From Pseudomonadota bacterium (lineage in GTDB: Bacteria; Pseudomonadota; Alphaproteobacteria; Rhodospirillales; 2-02-FULL-58-16), in the NCBI GenBank assembly GCA_022572335.1, contig JACZWD010000142.1:1-7059 (forward strand): a DNA stretch of 7,059 bases, given 5' to 3'. The translations under genes were made by a program, and so were the position numbers. Positions 1 to 5,790 of the stretch are shown here, one piece after another. The notes below the pieces were generated by a model. It searched no databases, was not told the DNA's origin, and was given only the letters and a program-made list of their open reading frames with translations. The stretch's first letter is position 1; each line of letters begins with the position of its first letter.

Positions 1-414
1 CGTTTCCTCAAGCCCGCCGATACCACCATCGACCTTCCCGCGGGCACCCTGTTTCCGACCCAACACCTGCTCGCCCTCATCGGTGCGGCCAGGGACGGCG
101 AGAGCCCCTTCGCCCGCGTGGTGTTCGAGGGCGCCAGCCTGGAAGAACCCGAGGAAATCAACGCCATCATGGGCGAACTGGCGGCGCGCGAACGCCAGGC
201 GCTGGCCCGCGCGGCGGGCCTCGACGACGTGCCGGCGTGGCGCATGCGGCTCGCCTTCTTTCCCCTCACCAGCCGGGCCGCGGTGCCGGCGTTCGAGATC
301 GACGTCCACTACCGGGCCGACGGCATCGCCGGCGACATGCACCAGGACTTCGGCGATTACGCGATCGACATGACGCCGGGCGAGATCGAAATCCTGGCCC
401 CGCCCGAGTGTTGA
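1..414 (+). CDS. eipB: EipB/DUF1849-family periplasmic cell-envelope integrity protein, C-terminal part (5' end outside window)
   Basis: The reading frame is open from the first base and ends at TGA 412-414, giving 137 visible residues; start and signal peptide lie upstream of the window. Visible family-like features are an LPAGTLFPTQH segment (about visible residues 13-23), a VVFEGASLEEPEEI segment (about 39-52), a stretch ending in a Y-R-A-D-G-I turn, and a final cysteine as the very last residue. Established knowledge: EipB of Brucella is a periplasmic beta-spiral protein needed for envelope integrity, and its conserved disulfide joins an N-terminal-half cysteine to one near the C-terminus. 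The terminal Cys (codon 409-411) fits the second partner; the first would be in the missing part. The gene converges on the dioxygenase gene with 84 nt between stops. Family assignment is from recognised motifs, not a search; an unrelated beta-rich periplasmic protein is the alternative. Confidence 0.75.
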   Translation, partial: RFLKPADTTIDLPAGTLFPTQHLLALIGAARDGESPFARVVFEGASLEEPEEINAIMGELAARERQALARAAGLDDVPAWRMRLAFFPLTSRAAVPAFEIDVHYRADGIAGDMHQDFGDYAIDMTPGEIEILAPPEC

Positions 415-452
415 CCCCCCTCGCCACGCCACGGCTCCGCGGGGCGCGTCGC

Positions 453-482
453 CCTTGGCCCGCTGGCGCGGCCCGGCCAAGG
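453..482. terminator. Candidate bidirectional terminator hairpin between convergent genes
   Basis: A perfect 8-bp inverted repeat, CCTTGGCC at 453-460 and GGCCAAGG at 475-482, encloses a 14-nt GC-rich loop. It sits between two convergent stop codons (414 on plus, 499 on minus), where a shared terminator is expected. No T-tract follows on either strand, so it is not a canonical intrinsic terminator. Function is inferred from position. Confidence 0.35.
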
Positions 483-498
483 AGTGGCCGGCGGCCGC

Positions 499-1551
499 CT
501 AGAACTTGTCGACCCGCAACTCCAGCGGCCCGTTGGCCTTGACCCATGCGTCGAGCCCGCCGCCCAGGTGGCGGACGTTCTCGATTCCGGCCTCGCGCAC
601 GGCCTGCAGGGCGAGCGCCGAGCGTTCGCCGAAGGCGCAATAGAGAACCAGCCCCTTGCCCGTCCGCGCGGCCATCGCCGTGAGCAGGCCCCCGCGCTTG
701 ATGTACTCGTCCAGCTTCCCATAGGGCACGTGCACCGAGCCGGGAATGACGCCGTCGCGGGCCCGTTCGCCGTCCTCGCGCAGGTCGACGAACACGGCGT
801 CCGGCAACCGGGCAAAGGCCTCCGCCACGGACAGCGTCCCGGCCTTTAATTCCGGTTCCGTCTGTGAAAACCCGACCGCCAGGTTGGCCGGGACGGCCAC
901 GTCCATCTGCTTCGGATCGGGCAGGTTCAGGTTGTCCATGATCCCGGCGTACTCCTCGGCCGAGCTGACCTGAAGACGCGGGTTGAAGGCCCTTTCCTCG
1001 CCGATGGTGCTGACGGTCTCGCCCTTGTAGTCGTGGCCGGGATAGACCAGCGTCTCGTCGGGCAGGGTGAGCAGCTTGTTGAACAGGGAATCGTACGCCG
1101 CACGGGCGTCGCCGTGCTGGAAGTCGGTCCGTCCCGTTCCCCTGATCAGCAGGGTGTCGCCGGTAAACACGCGGTCCGGCAACTGGAAACAGTACGAATC
1201 ATCCGTATGCCCCGGGGTGTGGATCACCCGCAGGCTGATGTTTTCGATATCGATGGTGTCTCCGTCGTCGACGCGCATGGAGACCACATCCACCTTGCTT
1301 GCCTTCCCCATGACGGTAATGCAGCGTGTGCGGTCGCGCAGCGCGCCGAGGCCGGTGATGTGGTCCGCGTGCACATGGGTGTCGACCGCCTTCACCAGCT
1401 TGAGATCCAGCTCCTCCAGGAGCTGGATGTAGCGGTCCACCCTCTCGACGACGGGATCGATGATCACCGCCTCGCCGCCGGCGCGGCTGCCCAGAAGGTA
1501 GGTGTACGTGCACGAGACGCTGTCGAACAACTGGCGGAAGATCATGGCCAA
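499..1551 (-). CDS. Persulfide dioxygenase-rhodanese fusion (ETHE1-type MBL-fold enzyme with C-terminal sulfurtransferase domain)
   Basis: The 350-aa protein has two domains. Residues about 5-228 are an ETHE1-type metallo-beta-lactamase fold: THVHADH at 58-64, HTPGHT at 111-116, FTGDTLLIRGTGRTDFQ at 129-145, YPGHDY at 170-175, and a NLNLPDPKQ...VPAN segment at 207-223 typical of persulfide dioxygenases rather than glyoxalase II. By family knowledge the single iron is held by His59, His115 and Asp132. Residues about 235-345 are a rhodanese domain with active-site loop CAFGER at 305-310, Cys305 being the persulfide carrier. The length matches known one-dioxygenase, one-rhodanese fusions such as the Burkholderia PRF type. 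Expected role: cytoplasmic oxidation of glutathione persulfide to sulfite, coupled to thiosulfate/sulfane-sulfur transfer. No signal peptide is seen. The next upstream gene on the same strand is a persulfide-sensor-like ArsR repressor. The start codon at 1551 could equally be the in-frame ATG at 1545; AGGA at 1570-1567 is a distant possible ribosome site. Confidence 0.94.
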   Translation of the reverse strand: MAMIFRQLFDSVSCTYTYLLGSRAGGEAVIIDPVVERVDRYIQLLEELDLKLVKAVDTHVHADHITGLGALRDRTRCITVMGKASKVDVVSMRVDDGDTIDIENISLRVIHTPGHTDDSYCFQLPDRVFTGDTLLIRGTGRTDFQHGDARAAYDSLFNKLLTLPDETLVYPGHDYKGETVSTIGEERAFNPRLQVSSAEEYAGIMDNLNLPDPKQMDVAVPANLAVGFSQTEPELKAGTLSVAEAFARLPDAVFVDLREDGERARDGVIPGSVHVPYGKLDEYIKRGGLLTAMAARTGKGLVLYCAFGERSALALQAVREAGIENVRHLGGGLDAWVKANGPLELRVDKF

Positions 1552-1604
1552 AACCCCATGCCGCCATCCTATCAGGGCGGGACGGTCAAGGCACGCCCCG
1601 TGTC

Positions 1605-1625
1605 CCCCGGGGGCACCCCCCGGGG
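1605..1625 (-). repeat. 9-bp perfect GC hairpin in the leader of the dioxygenase gene
   Basis: CCCCGGGGG at 1605-1613 pairs perfectly with CCCCCGGGG at 1617-1625 around a 3-nt loop. It lies 53-74 nt upstream of the dioxygenase start, inside the probable leader or the arsR-dioxygenase intercistronic RNA. No T-tract follows on either strand, so a simple intrinsic terminator is unlikely. It could pause polymerase, protect the downstream message or slow readthrough from the regulator gene. Only the structure is seen; the role is inferred. Confidence 0.5.
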
Positions 1626-1637
1626 CCGGCGGTGTCG

Positions 1638-1655
1638 GATTATCCGGACAGAATC
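1638..1655 (-). promoter_or_regulatory. Candidate operator/-10 of the dioxygenase-rhodanese gene
   Basis: An 18-bp imperfect palindrome reads GATTATCCGGACAGAATC on plus, with symmetric arms GATTnT...AnAATC. On minus it contains GATAAT (1644-1639), five of six matches to a -10 box, and an ATTC-N8-TAAT arrangement close to the ATTC-N8-GAAT site described for SqrR. It lies 86 nt upstream of the dioxygenase start and just downstream of the regulator gene. No good -35 box is visible 16-18 nt upstream. Overlap of a -10-like element with a palindrome is what a repressor operator would look like, but this is inference from sequence alone. Confidence 0.35.
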
Positions 1656-1694
1656 TTAACGCGGCGGCGCCTTCCGGAGCCGCACACCCGCCAT

Positions 1695-1706
1695 GCCGGG
1701 CCCGGC
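1695..1706. repeat. 12-bp perfect palindrome just after the regulator gene
   Basis: GCCGGGCCCGGC is fully self-complementary and begins one base past the regulator stop codon (TGA, minus strand, 1710-1708). It has no loop and no following T-tract, so it is a poor terminator. In GC-rich DNA such palindromes can arise by chance. Confidence 0.3.
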
Positions 1707-1707
1707 G

Positions 1708-2061
1708 TCACGAATAGGCCGCGGTCTTGGGGGTTTCGCGCTCGGGGTCGTACCGCAGTGTCGCCGTGGCGCCGCAGTAAAGTTCGTAGAGCGTCCCGAT
1801 GACGGCGCTCGCCTCGTCGCCGACCAACGAATAATAAATCGTCTGGGCCGACCGGCGGGTTTTCACCAGGTTGTCGCGGCGCAGCCTGGCCAGATGCTGG
1901 GACAGCGCCGACTGGCTAAGGCCAACGATTTGTTCCAGGTCGCCAACGCATTGCTCCGCCCGCAAAAGCTGGCAAAGAATGAGCAGCCGGTGCTGGTTGC
2001 TCATGGCCTTGAGCAGCGTGCTGGCACGCCGCGCGTTTTCATGGAGTATTTCCAGATCCAT
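1708..2061 (-). CDS. ArsR/SmtB-family repressor, SqrR/BigR-like persulfide sensor
   Basis: With the ATG at 2061 the protein is 117 aa. It has a compact winged helix-turn-helix: a LLKAMSNQHRLLILCQL helix (16-32), VGDLEQIVGLSQSALSQHLARLR recognition region (39-61), a wing TRRSAQTIYYSL (68-79), and a C-terminal helix ending ELYC (93-96). Cys30 and Cys96 are 66 residues apart, the same spacing as the reactive pairs of SqrR (Cys41/Cys107) and BigR (Cys42/Cys108), which form a polysulfide bridge and release DNA. A third cysteine is Cys38. Metal-binding motifs of ArsR or SmtB are not evident. The next gene downstream on the same strand is the persulfide dioxygenase-rhodanese, the type of target such regulators control. 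The start is uncertain: an in-frame ATG at 2076 would add five residues, but its AGGG lies only 2 nt away, and neither start has a well-placed ribosome site. The frame stays open up to 2529, but that extension looks non-coding. Confidence 0.88.
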   Translation of the reverse strand: MDLEILHENARRASTLLKAMSNQHRLLILCQLLRAEQCVGDLEQIVGLSQSALSQHLARLRRDNLVKTRRSAQTIYYSLVGDEASAVIGTLYELYCGATATLRYDPERETPKTAAYS

Positions 2062-2113
2062 AACCCGATACCGCATTTCCCTGTCACCGAACCACCCGCC
2101 GGCGGCAGTGGCC

Positions 2114-2134
2114 GGAAAAACTTTTTTTAAATCC
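2114..2134 (-). promoter_or_regulatory. AT-rich island upstream of the regulator
   Basis: A run of five A, then C, seven T and three A sits 38-58 nt before the ATG at 2076, flanked by GG and CC in otherwise GC-rich DNA. The minus strand carries TTTAAA here, a possible -10, but no -35 fits upstream. BigR-type repressors are known to bind AT-rich palindromic elements near their own promoter, so autoregulation here is plausible but unproven. Confidence 0.25.
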
Positions 2135-2149
2135 ACGTCTGCGCGTGCC

Positions 2150-2160
2150 CGAACCGTTCG
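2150..2160. repeat. Short perfect inverted repeat in the regulator's upstream region
   Basis: CGAAC and GTTCG flank a single central C at 2155. The site is about 75 nt upstream of the ATG at 2076. It is a possible protein-binding half-site pair, but five-base arms are common by chance. Confidence 0.2.
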
Positions 2161-2318
2161 CTTGGCCGATACCGTTTTTCGCCGCCGTGTTGCCCGGTTC
2201 CCGGCGCGGTGGCCGCGCACCTTTTCGTCTGAGTCCCTGTATTCGATAACCGAAATGTAAAGAACAAGACAGCCGCCGACCAGCCAAAACTTCACTTCTT
2301 GTTGTGCACCGCAACATC

Positions 2319-2343
2319 GTGGGCCGGTCGGCCACCATGGTGG
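2319..2343. repeat. Overlapping palindromes in the intergenic region
   Basis: GGCCG-GT-CGGCC (2322-2333) is followed directly, sharing two bases, by the perfect 12-bp palindrome CCACCATGGTGG (2332-2343). An alternative fold pairs GTGG (2319-2322) with CCAC (2332-2335). The two structures are mutually exclusive. No function can be assigned. Confidence 0.35.
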
Positions 2344-2378
2344 GAGACGCCGGCGGACGGTTCCGGCGCGGTCGCGCC

Positions 2379-2412
2379 ATTCCCAGGGACTACAACACGT
2401 TATGCAGGGAAT
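2379..2412. repeat. Perfect 6-bp inverted repeat with 22-nt spacer
   Basis: ATTCCC at 2379-2384 and GGGAAT at 2407-2412 are perfect inverse copies. The half-sites contain ATTC/GAAT as in SqrR operators, but the spacing is far from the 8 nt described there, and the site is about 300 nt upstream of the regulator. Possible looped or paired binding site, or chance. Confidence 0.2.
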
Positions 2413-2527
2413 TGACCGTTCGGTGGGCCCAAATTGTGGTTGCCGCCGGGTCCCTTCCAACGGAAATGAAATCATGAGGTGTTCCCGCATGACATGACGC
2501 GATGCAGCAACCGTTGTGCGCCGCAAC

Positions 2528-2582
2528 AAAAAAATTGCCGCTCGCGCTCCGATTTCAAGACCGGTCGGGCAGGTTGGGGCGC
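2528..2582 (-). terminator. Weak candidate terminator of the RND operon
   Basis: On minus, downstream of the pump stop codon, GCGCCCC (2582-2576) can pair six of seven positions with GGAGCGC (2550-2544), with a CCGA/TCGG pairing (2568-2565 with 2552-2549) as an alternative or nested stem. A run of seven T follows at 2534-2528, nine nt after the stem. The gap between stem and T-run and the imperfect pairing make this a weak call. Confidence 0.27.
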
Positions 2583-2593
2583 CGCTCGGGCAC

Positions 2594-5500
2594 CTACTCT
2601 GCGGGCGCTTCCTTGAGGGCGCCCCGATGCTTCCGTCCCGCCTCGACGGTGCCGGCGACCAGGGTCAGGAGCGGCGGGATGATGGCCAGGGTCAGGATCG
2701 CCGACAGGGCAAGCCCGCCAACCACCACCGAACCCAGTCCCCGGTACAGTTCCGAACCGGCGCCCGGGATCAGCACCAGCGGCAACATGCCGAAGACGCT
2801 GGTCAGGGTCGACATGAAGATGGGCCGGATGCGGTTGCGGGTGGCTTCGAGGATGGCGTCGGAGACCGCCATGCCGTCGCTGCGGATGTGGAACAACGTC
2901 TGGTGGACGAGCAGGATGGCGTTGTTGACCACGATGCCGATAAGGATGACGAACCCGAGCAGGGTCAGCATGTCCAACGGTTGGAAGGTGTAGAGGTTGA
3001 GCAGCGCCAGCCCGCCGATGCCTCCCGCGGTGGCCAGCGGCACCGACAGCATGACGATGAAGGGGTAGATGAAGCTTTCGAACAGCACCGCCATCACCAG
3101 GTAAACGATGACGATCGCCATCGCCAGCTGCATCACCATGGCGTCCCAGGTTTGGGTCAGCTTGTCCGCCGTGCCCGACAGACTCAACTTCACGCCCTTG
3201 GGCAGGCCCTGGGCCCGCAACTTGTCGATGACCTCCGTCCTCAGGGTGTCCATCGCCGCCTCCAGGGGAACCTTCTCGGGCGGGCGTATCTCCAGGGTGA
3301 CCGTGCGCACCCGTTCCAGGTGACGGATTTCCGTCGGCCCCACGGTGACCACCACGTCGGCGAGCGAGCTTGCCGGCAGGATTATGCCGGAACGGGTGAC
3401 CACCGGCAGGTTGGCGATGCCCTGGGTCTCCGTGACCCTGTTCATCGGCCCCCTGAGCGTCAGGTCGATGCGCTTGCCGCCGACGGTGATCTCGGCCAGC
3501 CTGAGCCCGTCGTTGAAGACATCCAGGGTGTCTCCCAGTTCGCGGACCGTCACCCCGTTATCGGCGAGCTTCAGGCGGTTGGGGATGATGCGCACCTCCG
3601 GGGCGCCCAACTCCAGGCCCGGTTTGGGCCGAATCTGCGTGCCCTGATCGCGCGGCATGGCGTCCTCGACAAGGCCGACGGCCCTGAGCGCGACGTCCAG
3701 GATCTCCTCCAGTTCGGGCCCGGAGATGTTGAGCTCGATGGAGCGGCTGCCGCCAATGCCGCGGCCGAACAACGACCGCTGGCTGATCATGCCGAAGGTG
3801 CCCGGCTCGCGAAAGGCCGCCCGCTGCAAAACCGGAATCAGCTCGTTGACCCGGCTCGGCTCCTCGCTGGCGGCGCCCAGGAAGGTGACGCCGCGGGTCG
3901 CGACAAAGAAGAACCGCTGGATCTTCGGCGGCTGGCCGGGTTCCGATTGCGGCCCGGTCTCGCTCGACCACAGGTGCCGGATCTCGGACTCGATGTCCCC
4001 GGCGATTTCCGCCGTGGTCTCCAGGTTGTAGCCGGGCGGCGGCGAAATGTGGCCGAACACCAGGTTGCGGTTGCCATCGGGCAGGTAATCGAGCTTGGGC
4101 AGGAAGAAATACGTGGCCGACGCGGCGGCGCCGCAGATCACGGCGACGACAAGAACGGCCAGGGCCGGGCTGCGCGCCACGCGGCGGGTGAAGCCAAGCA
4201 CGGCGCGGACGAAGAAGCGGGCGAAGGGGTCGATGACCGGCAGTCTCACCCGCACCCCGCTTTCCGGCCTGGGATCGCCGAGCAGCCGCCGGGCAAGCGC
4301 CGGGATGACGGTGATGGAGACCACAAGAGAGAGCAGAACCGCCATCGAGAGCGCCACCGCGATGTCGCGGAAAAGCTGGCCCACTTCCAGTTTCATCACC
4401 AGGATGGGAACGAACACCATCACCGTCGTCAGGGCCGAAACCAGCACCGCGCCCCACACCTGGGAGGTGCCGACAAGGGCCGCCTCGGTGCGCGAATAGC
4501 CTTTCTCGCGCAGCCGGAAGATGTTTTCGAGGACGACGATGGCGGCGTCCACGACCATGCCGACGGCGAACGCGATGCCGGCCAGCGAGATCACGTTGAG
4601 GGAGCGCCCAAGCGCCGCCATGGCGACGAAGGCGCCGATGATGGAGACCGGAATGGCCAGGGAAATCACCAGGGTGGCACGCACGGAGCGCAGGAAAATC
4701 AGCAATATCAGGGCCGCCAGCGTCCCGCCCACGTAGATGTTCTGTTGCACCAGATCGATGGAGGAGTTGATGTACACGGTCTCGTCGTAGACCTGTGTCA
4801 GGTAAAGGCCGGCGTCGGGGAGGGCCGATTCGTTGAGTTCGTCGATCGCATCGCGGATCCCCTGCATGGTCTCGATGACGTTGGCCCCGGTCTGGCGCAC
4901 GGCGTTGACGGCGATGGCCGTATCGCCGAGGAAGCGGATTTGCGCCGTCGGCTCCTTGTGGGCAAATTTGACCGTGGCGATGTCGCCGACGGTGACCCGC
5001 GCCACCCCGCCGGTGGCCGGATCGCGCGTGGTGCGCAGGACCACCCGGCGCGCGTCCTCGAGGGTCGAGATCTCGCCCTGGCTGCGCACCACGTAGCGGC
5101 GCTTTCCTTCGTCCACGTAGCCGGCCGAAATGGAAGCGTTGGCGCCGCGCAGGGCGCGCACCAGGTCGGTCACCGTCAGGCCGTACCGGGCCATGCGCTC
5201 GGGCTCCACGATCACCTGCAACTCCCGCTCGCTGCCGCCGTAGACATTGGCGCGCGAGACGCCGGGCACCCGTTCCAGGCGGTCCTTGATGACGTCTTCG
5301 ATGAAGTCGCCGTAACTGTTGATGTCCCGGTCGTTGCCCGCAACCCGGCGCAGTATGATCCAGGTGATGGGGTTGTCCTCTGTGGTCGATGTCTTGAACG
5401 TGGGCTCGCGGGCCTCGTCCGGATAGCCGGAGACCCGATCCAGCCGGTTGGCCACCAGGAGCAGCGCCTTGTCCATATCCTGGTTGATGTTGAATTCCAG

Positions 5501-5776
5501 GTTGATGCGGGCGCGGCCGTCCTGGGACCGGCTGGTGATCTTTTCCAGCCCCTCGAGGCCCTTCAGCTCGTCTTCCTGCCGGTTGACGATCTCGCGCTCG
5601 ATCTCCGCCGGCGCCGCCCCCGGCCACACGGTCTGAATGCTGATCACGGGCCTGCGCACGTCGGGGGTGAGCTGAATCGGAATCGTGATCAACGCCACCG
5701 CCCCGAACATGAGCACCATGAGAACGGCGGCCATGACCGCCACCGGCCGCTGGATGGAATACTCGATCAGGTTCAT
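2594..5776 (-). CDS. RND-superfamily efflux pump inner-membrane subunit (AcrB/HAE1-like)
   Basis: The 1060-aa length is typical of AcrB-type permeases. Twelve membrane segments can be placed at about 13-33, 345-362, 367-387, 395-417, 442-460, 472-494, 538-558, 881-899, 902-925, 935-957, 984-1004 and 1016-1040, with two large periplasmic loops (34-344 and 559-880) in the usual duplicated arrangement. The N-terminal IQRPVAV and the WPGAAPAEIE motif (51-60) are characteristic. It would be a proton-driven antiporter working as a trimer with the adjacent adaptor and an outer-membrane channel. In segment 4 the motif GMVVDAAIVVLEN keeps Asp410 (AcrB Asp407) but has Ala411 in place of Asp408; in segment 10 VNNAILLV has Asn951 where AcrB has Lys940. 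Such changes recur in non-AcrB HAE1 branches. Heavy-metal DFG-type segment-4 motifs are absent, so drug, lipid or other organic substrates are more likely; substrate is unknown. It starts 14 nt after the adaptor stop, with a weak GGA three nt before ATG. Confidence 0.95.
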   Translation of the reverse strand: MNLIEYSIQRPVAVMAAVLMVLMFGAVALITIPIQLTPDVRRPVISIQTVWPGAAPAEIEREIVNRQEDELKGLEGLEKITSRSQDGRARINLEFNINQDMDKALLLVANRLDRVSGYPDEAREPTFKTSTTEDNPITWIILRRVAGNDRDINSYGDFIEDVIKDRLERVPGVSRANVYGGSERELQVIVEPERMARYGLTVTDLVRALRGANASISAGYVDEGKRRYVVRSQGEISTLEDARRVVLRTTRDPATGGVARVTVGDIATVKFAHKEPTAQIRFLGDTAIAVNAVRQTGANVIETMQGIRDAIDELNESALPDAGLYLTQVYDETVYINSSIDLVQQNIYVGGTLAALILLIFLRSVRATLVISLAIPVSIIGAFVAMAALGRSLNVISLAGIAFAVGMVVDAAIVVLENIFRLREKGYSRTEAALVGTSQVWGAVLVSALTTVMVFVPILVMKLEVGQLFRDIAVALSMAVLLSLVVSITVIPALARRLLGDPRPESGVRVRLPVIDPFARFFVRAVLGFTRRVARSPALAVLVVAVICGAAASATYFFLPKLDYLPDGNRNLVFGHISPPPGYNLETTAEIAGDIESEIRHLWSSETGPQSEPGQPPKIQRFFFVATRGVTFLGAASEEPSRVNELIPVLQRAAFREPGTFGMISQRSLFGRGIGGSRSIELNISGPELEEILDVALRAVGLVEDAMPRDQGTQIRPKPGLELGAPEVRIIPNRLKLADNGVTVRELGDTLDVFNDGLRLAEITVGGKRIDLTLRGPMNRVTETQGIANLPVVTRSGIILPASSLADVVVTVGPTEIRHLERVRTVTLEIRPPEKVPLEAAMDTLRTEVIDKLRAQGLPKGVKLSLSGTADKLTQTWDAMVMQLAMAIVIVYLVMAVLFESFIYPFIVMLSVPLATAGGIGGLALLNLYTFQPLDMLTLLGFVILIGIVVNNAILLVHQTLFHIRSDGMAVSDAILEATRNRIRPIFMSTLTSVFGMLPLVLIPGAGSELYRGLGSVVVGGLALSAILTLAIIPPLLTLVAGTVEAGRKHRGALKEAPAE

Positions 5777-5790
5777 CTATCCAGGCTCAT
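5773..5790 (-). other. Five-codon mini-ORF linking adaptor and pump genes
   Basis: Directly after the adaptor's TAA (5793-5791) an ATG at 5790 opens five codons, and its TGA (5775-5773) overlaps the pump's ATG (5776-5774) as ATGA. This could let terminating ribosomes reinitiate on the pump message, which has only a weak ribosome site. The overlap is seen; translational coupling is inferred and may be chance. Confidence 0.25.

Larger units (their letters stand above)
2077..2593. other. Intergenic region without a convincing gene
   Basis: This 517-nt stretch separates the RND pump stop from the regulator start, both on minus. Open frames crossing it translate to Arg/Trp/Cys-rich sequence with no recognisable domain. 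By eye, parts are less GC-rich than the coding flanks (around 2114-2134, 2240-2300 and 2455-2535). It probably carries the pump operon's 3' end and the regulator's promoter. I could not identify a -35/-10 pair with good match and spacing; TTGTTC at 2267-2262 and TTTACA at 2261-2256 on minus are -35-like but lack a matching -10. Confidence 0.6.

Noticed and set aside
499..1551. Glyoxalase II or a beta-lactamase as the identity of the MBL protein
   Set aside because: The IRGTGRTDFQ and NLNLPDPKQ segments and the rhodanese fusion match persulfide dioxygenases, not glyoxalase II or antibiotic-hydrolysing enzymes.
1033..1659. A 208-codon plus-strand open frame opposite the dioxygenase
   Set aside because: It is antisense to an ETHE1-type protein with all catalytic motifs and shows no domain of its own.
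1695..1706. Intrinsic terminator after the regulator gene
   Set aside because: The palindrome has no loop and no T-run on either strand, so it does not meet the usual criteria.
2409..2440. Plus-strand promoter starting at TTGACC (2412-2417)
   Set aside because: No acceptable -10 lies 16-18 nt downstream, and no plus-strand gene follows.
3558..5627. A 689-codon minus-strand open frame inside the pump gene
   Set aside because: It is an alternate frame of the pump gene with a Gly/Arg/Pro-rich low-complexity product and no family resemblance.
2594..5776. Heavy-metal (CzcA-type) RND pump
   Set aside because: Segment 4 lacks the DFG...DG metal-pump pattern and no metal-resistance gene is adjacent; the ArsR-type regulator nearby looks like a persulfide sensor.
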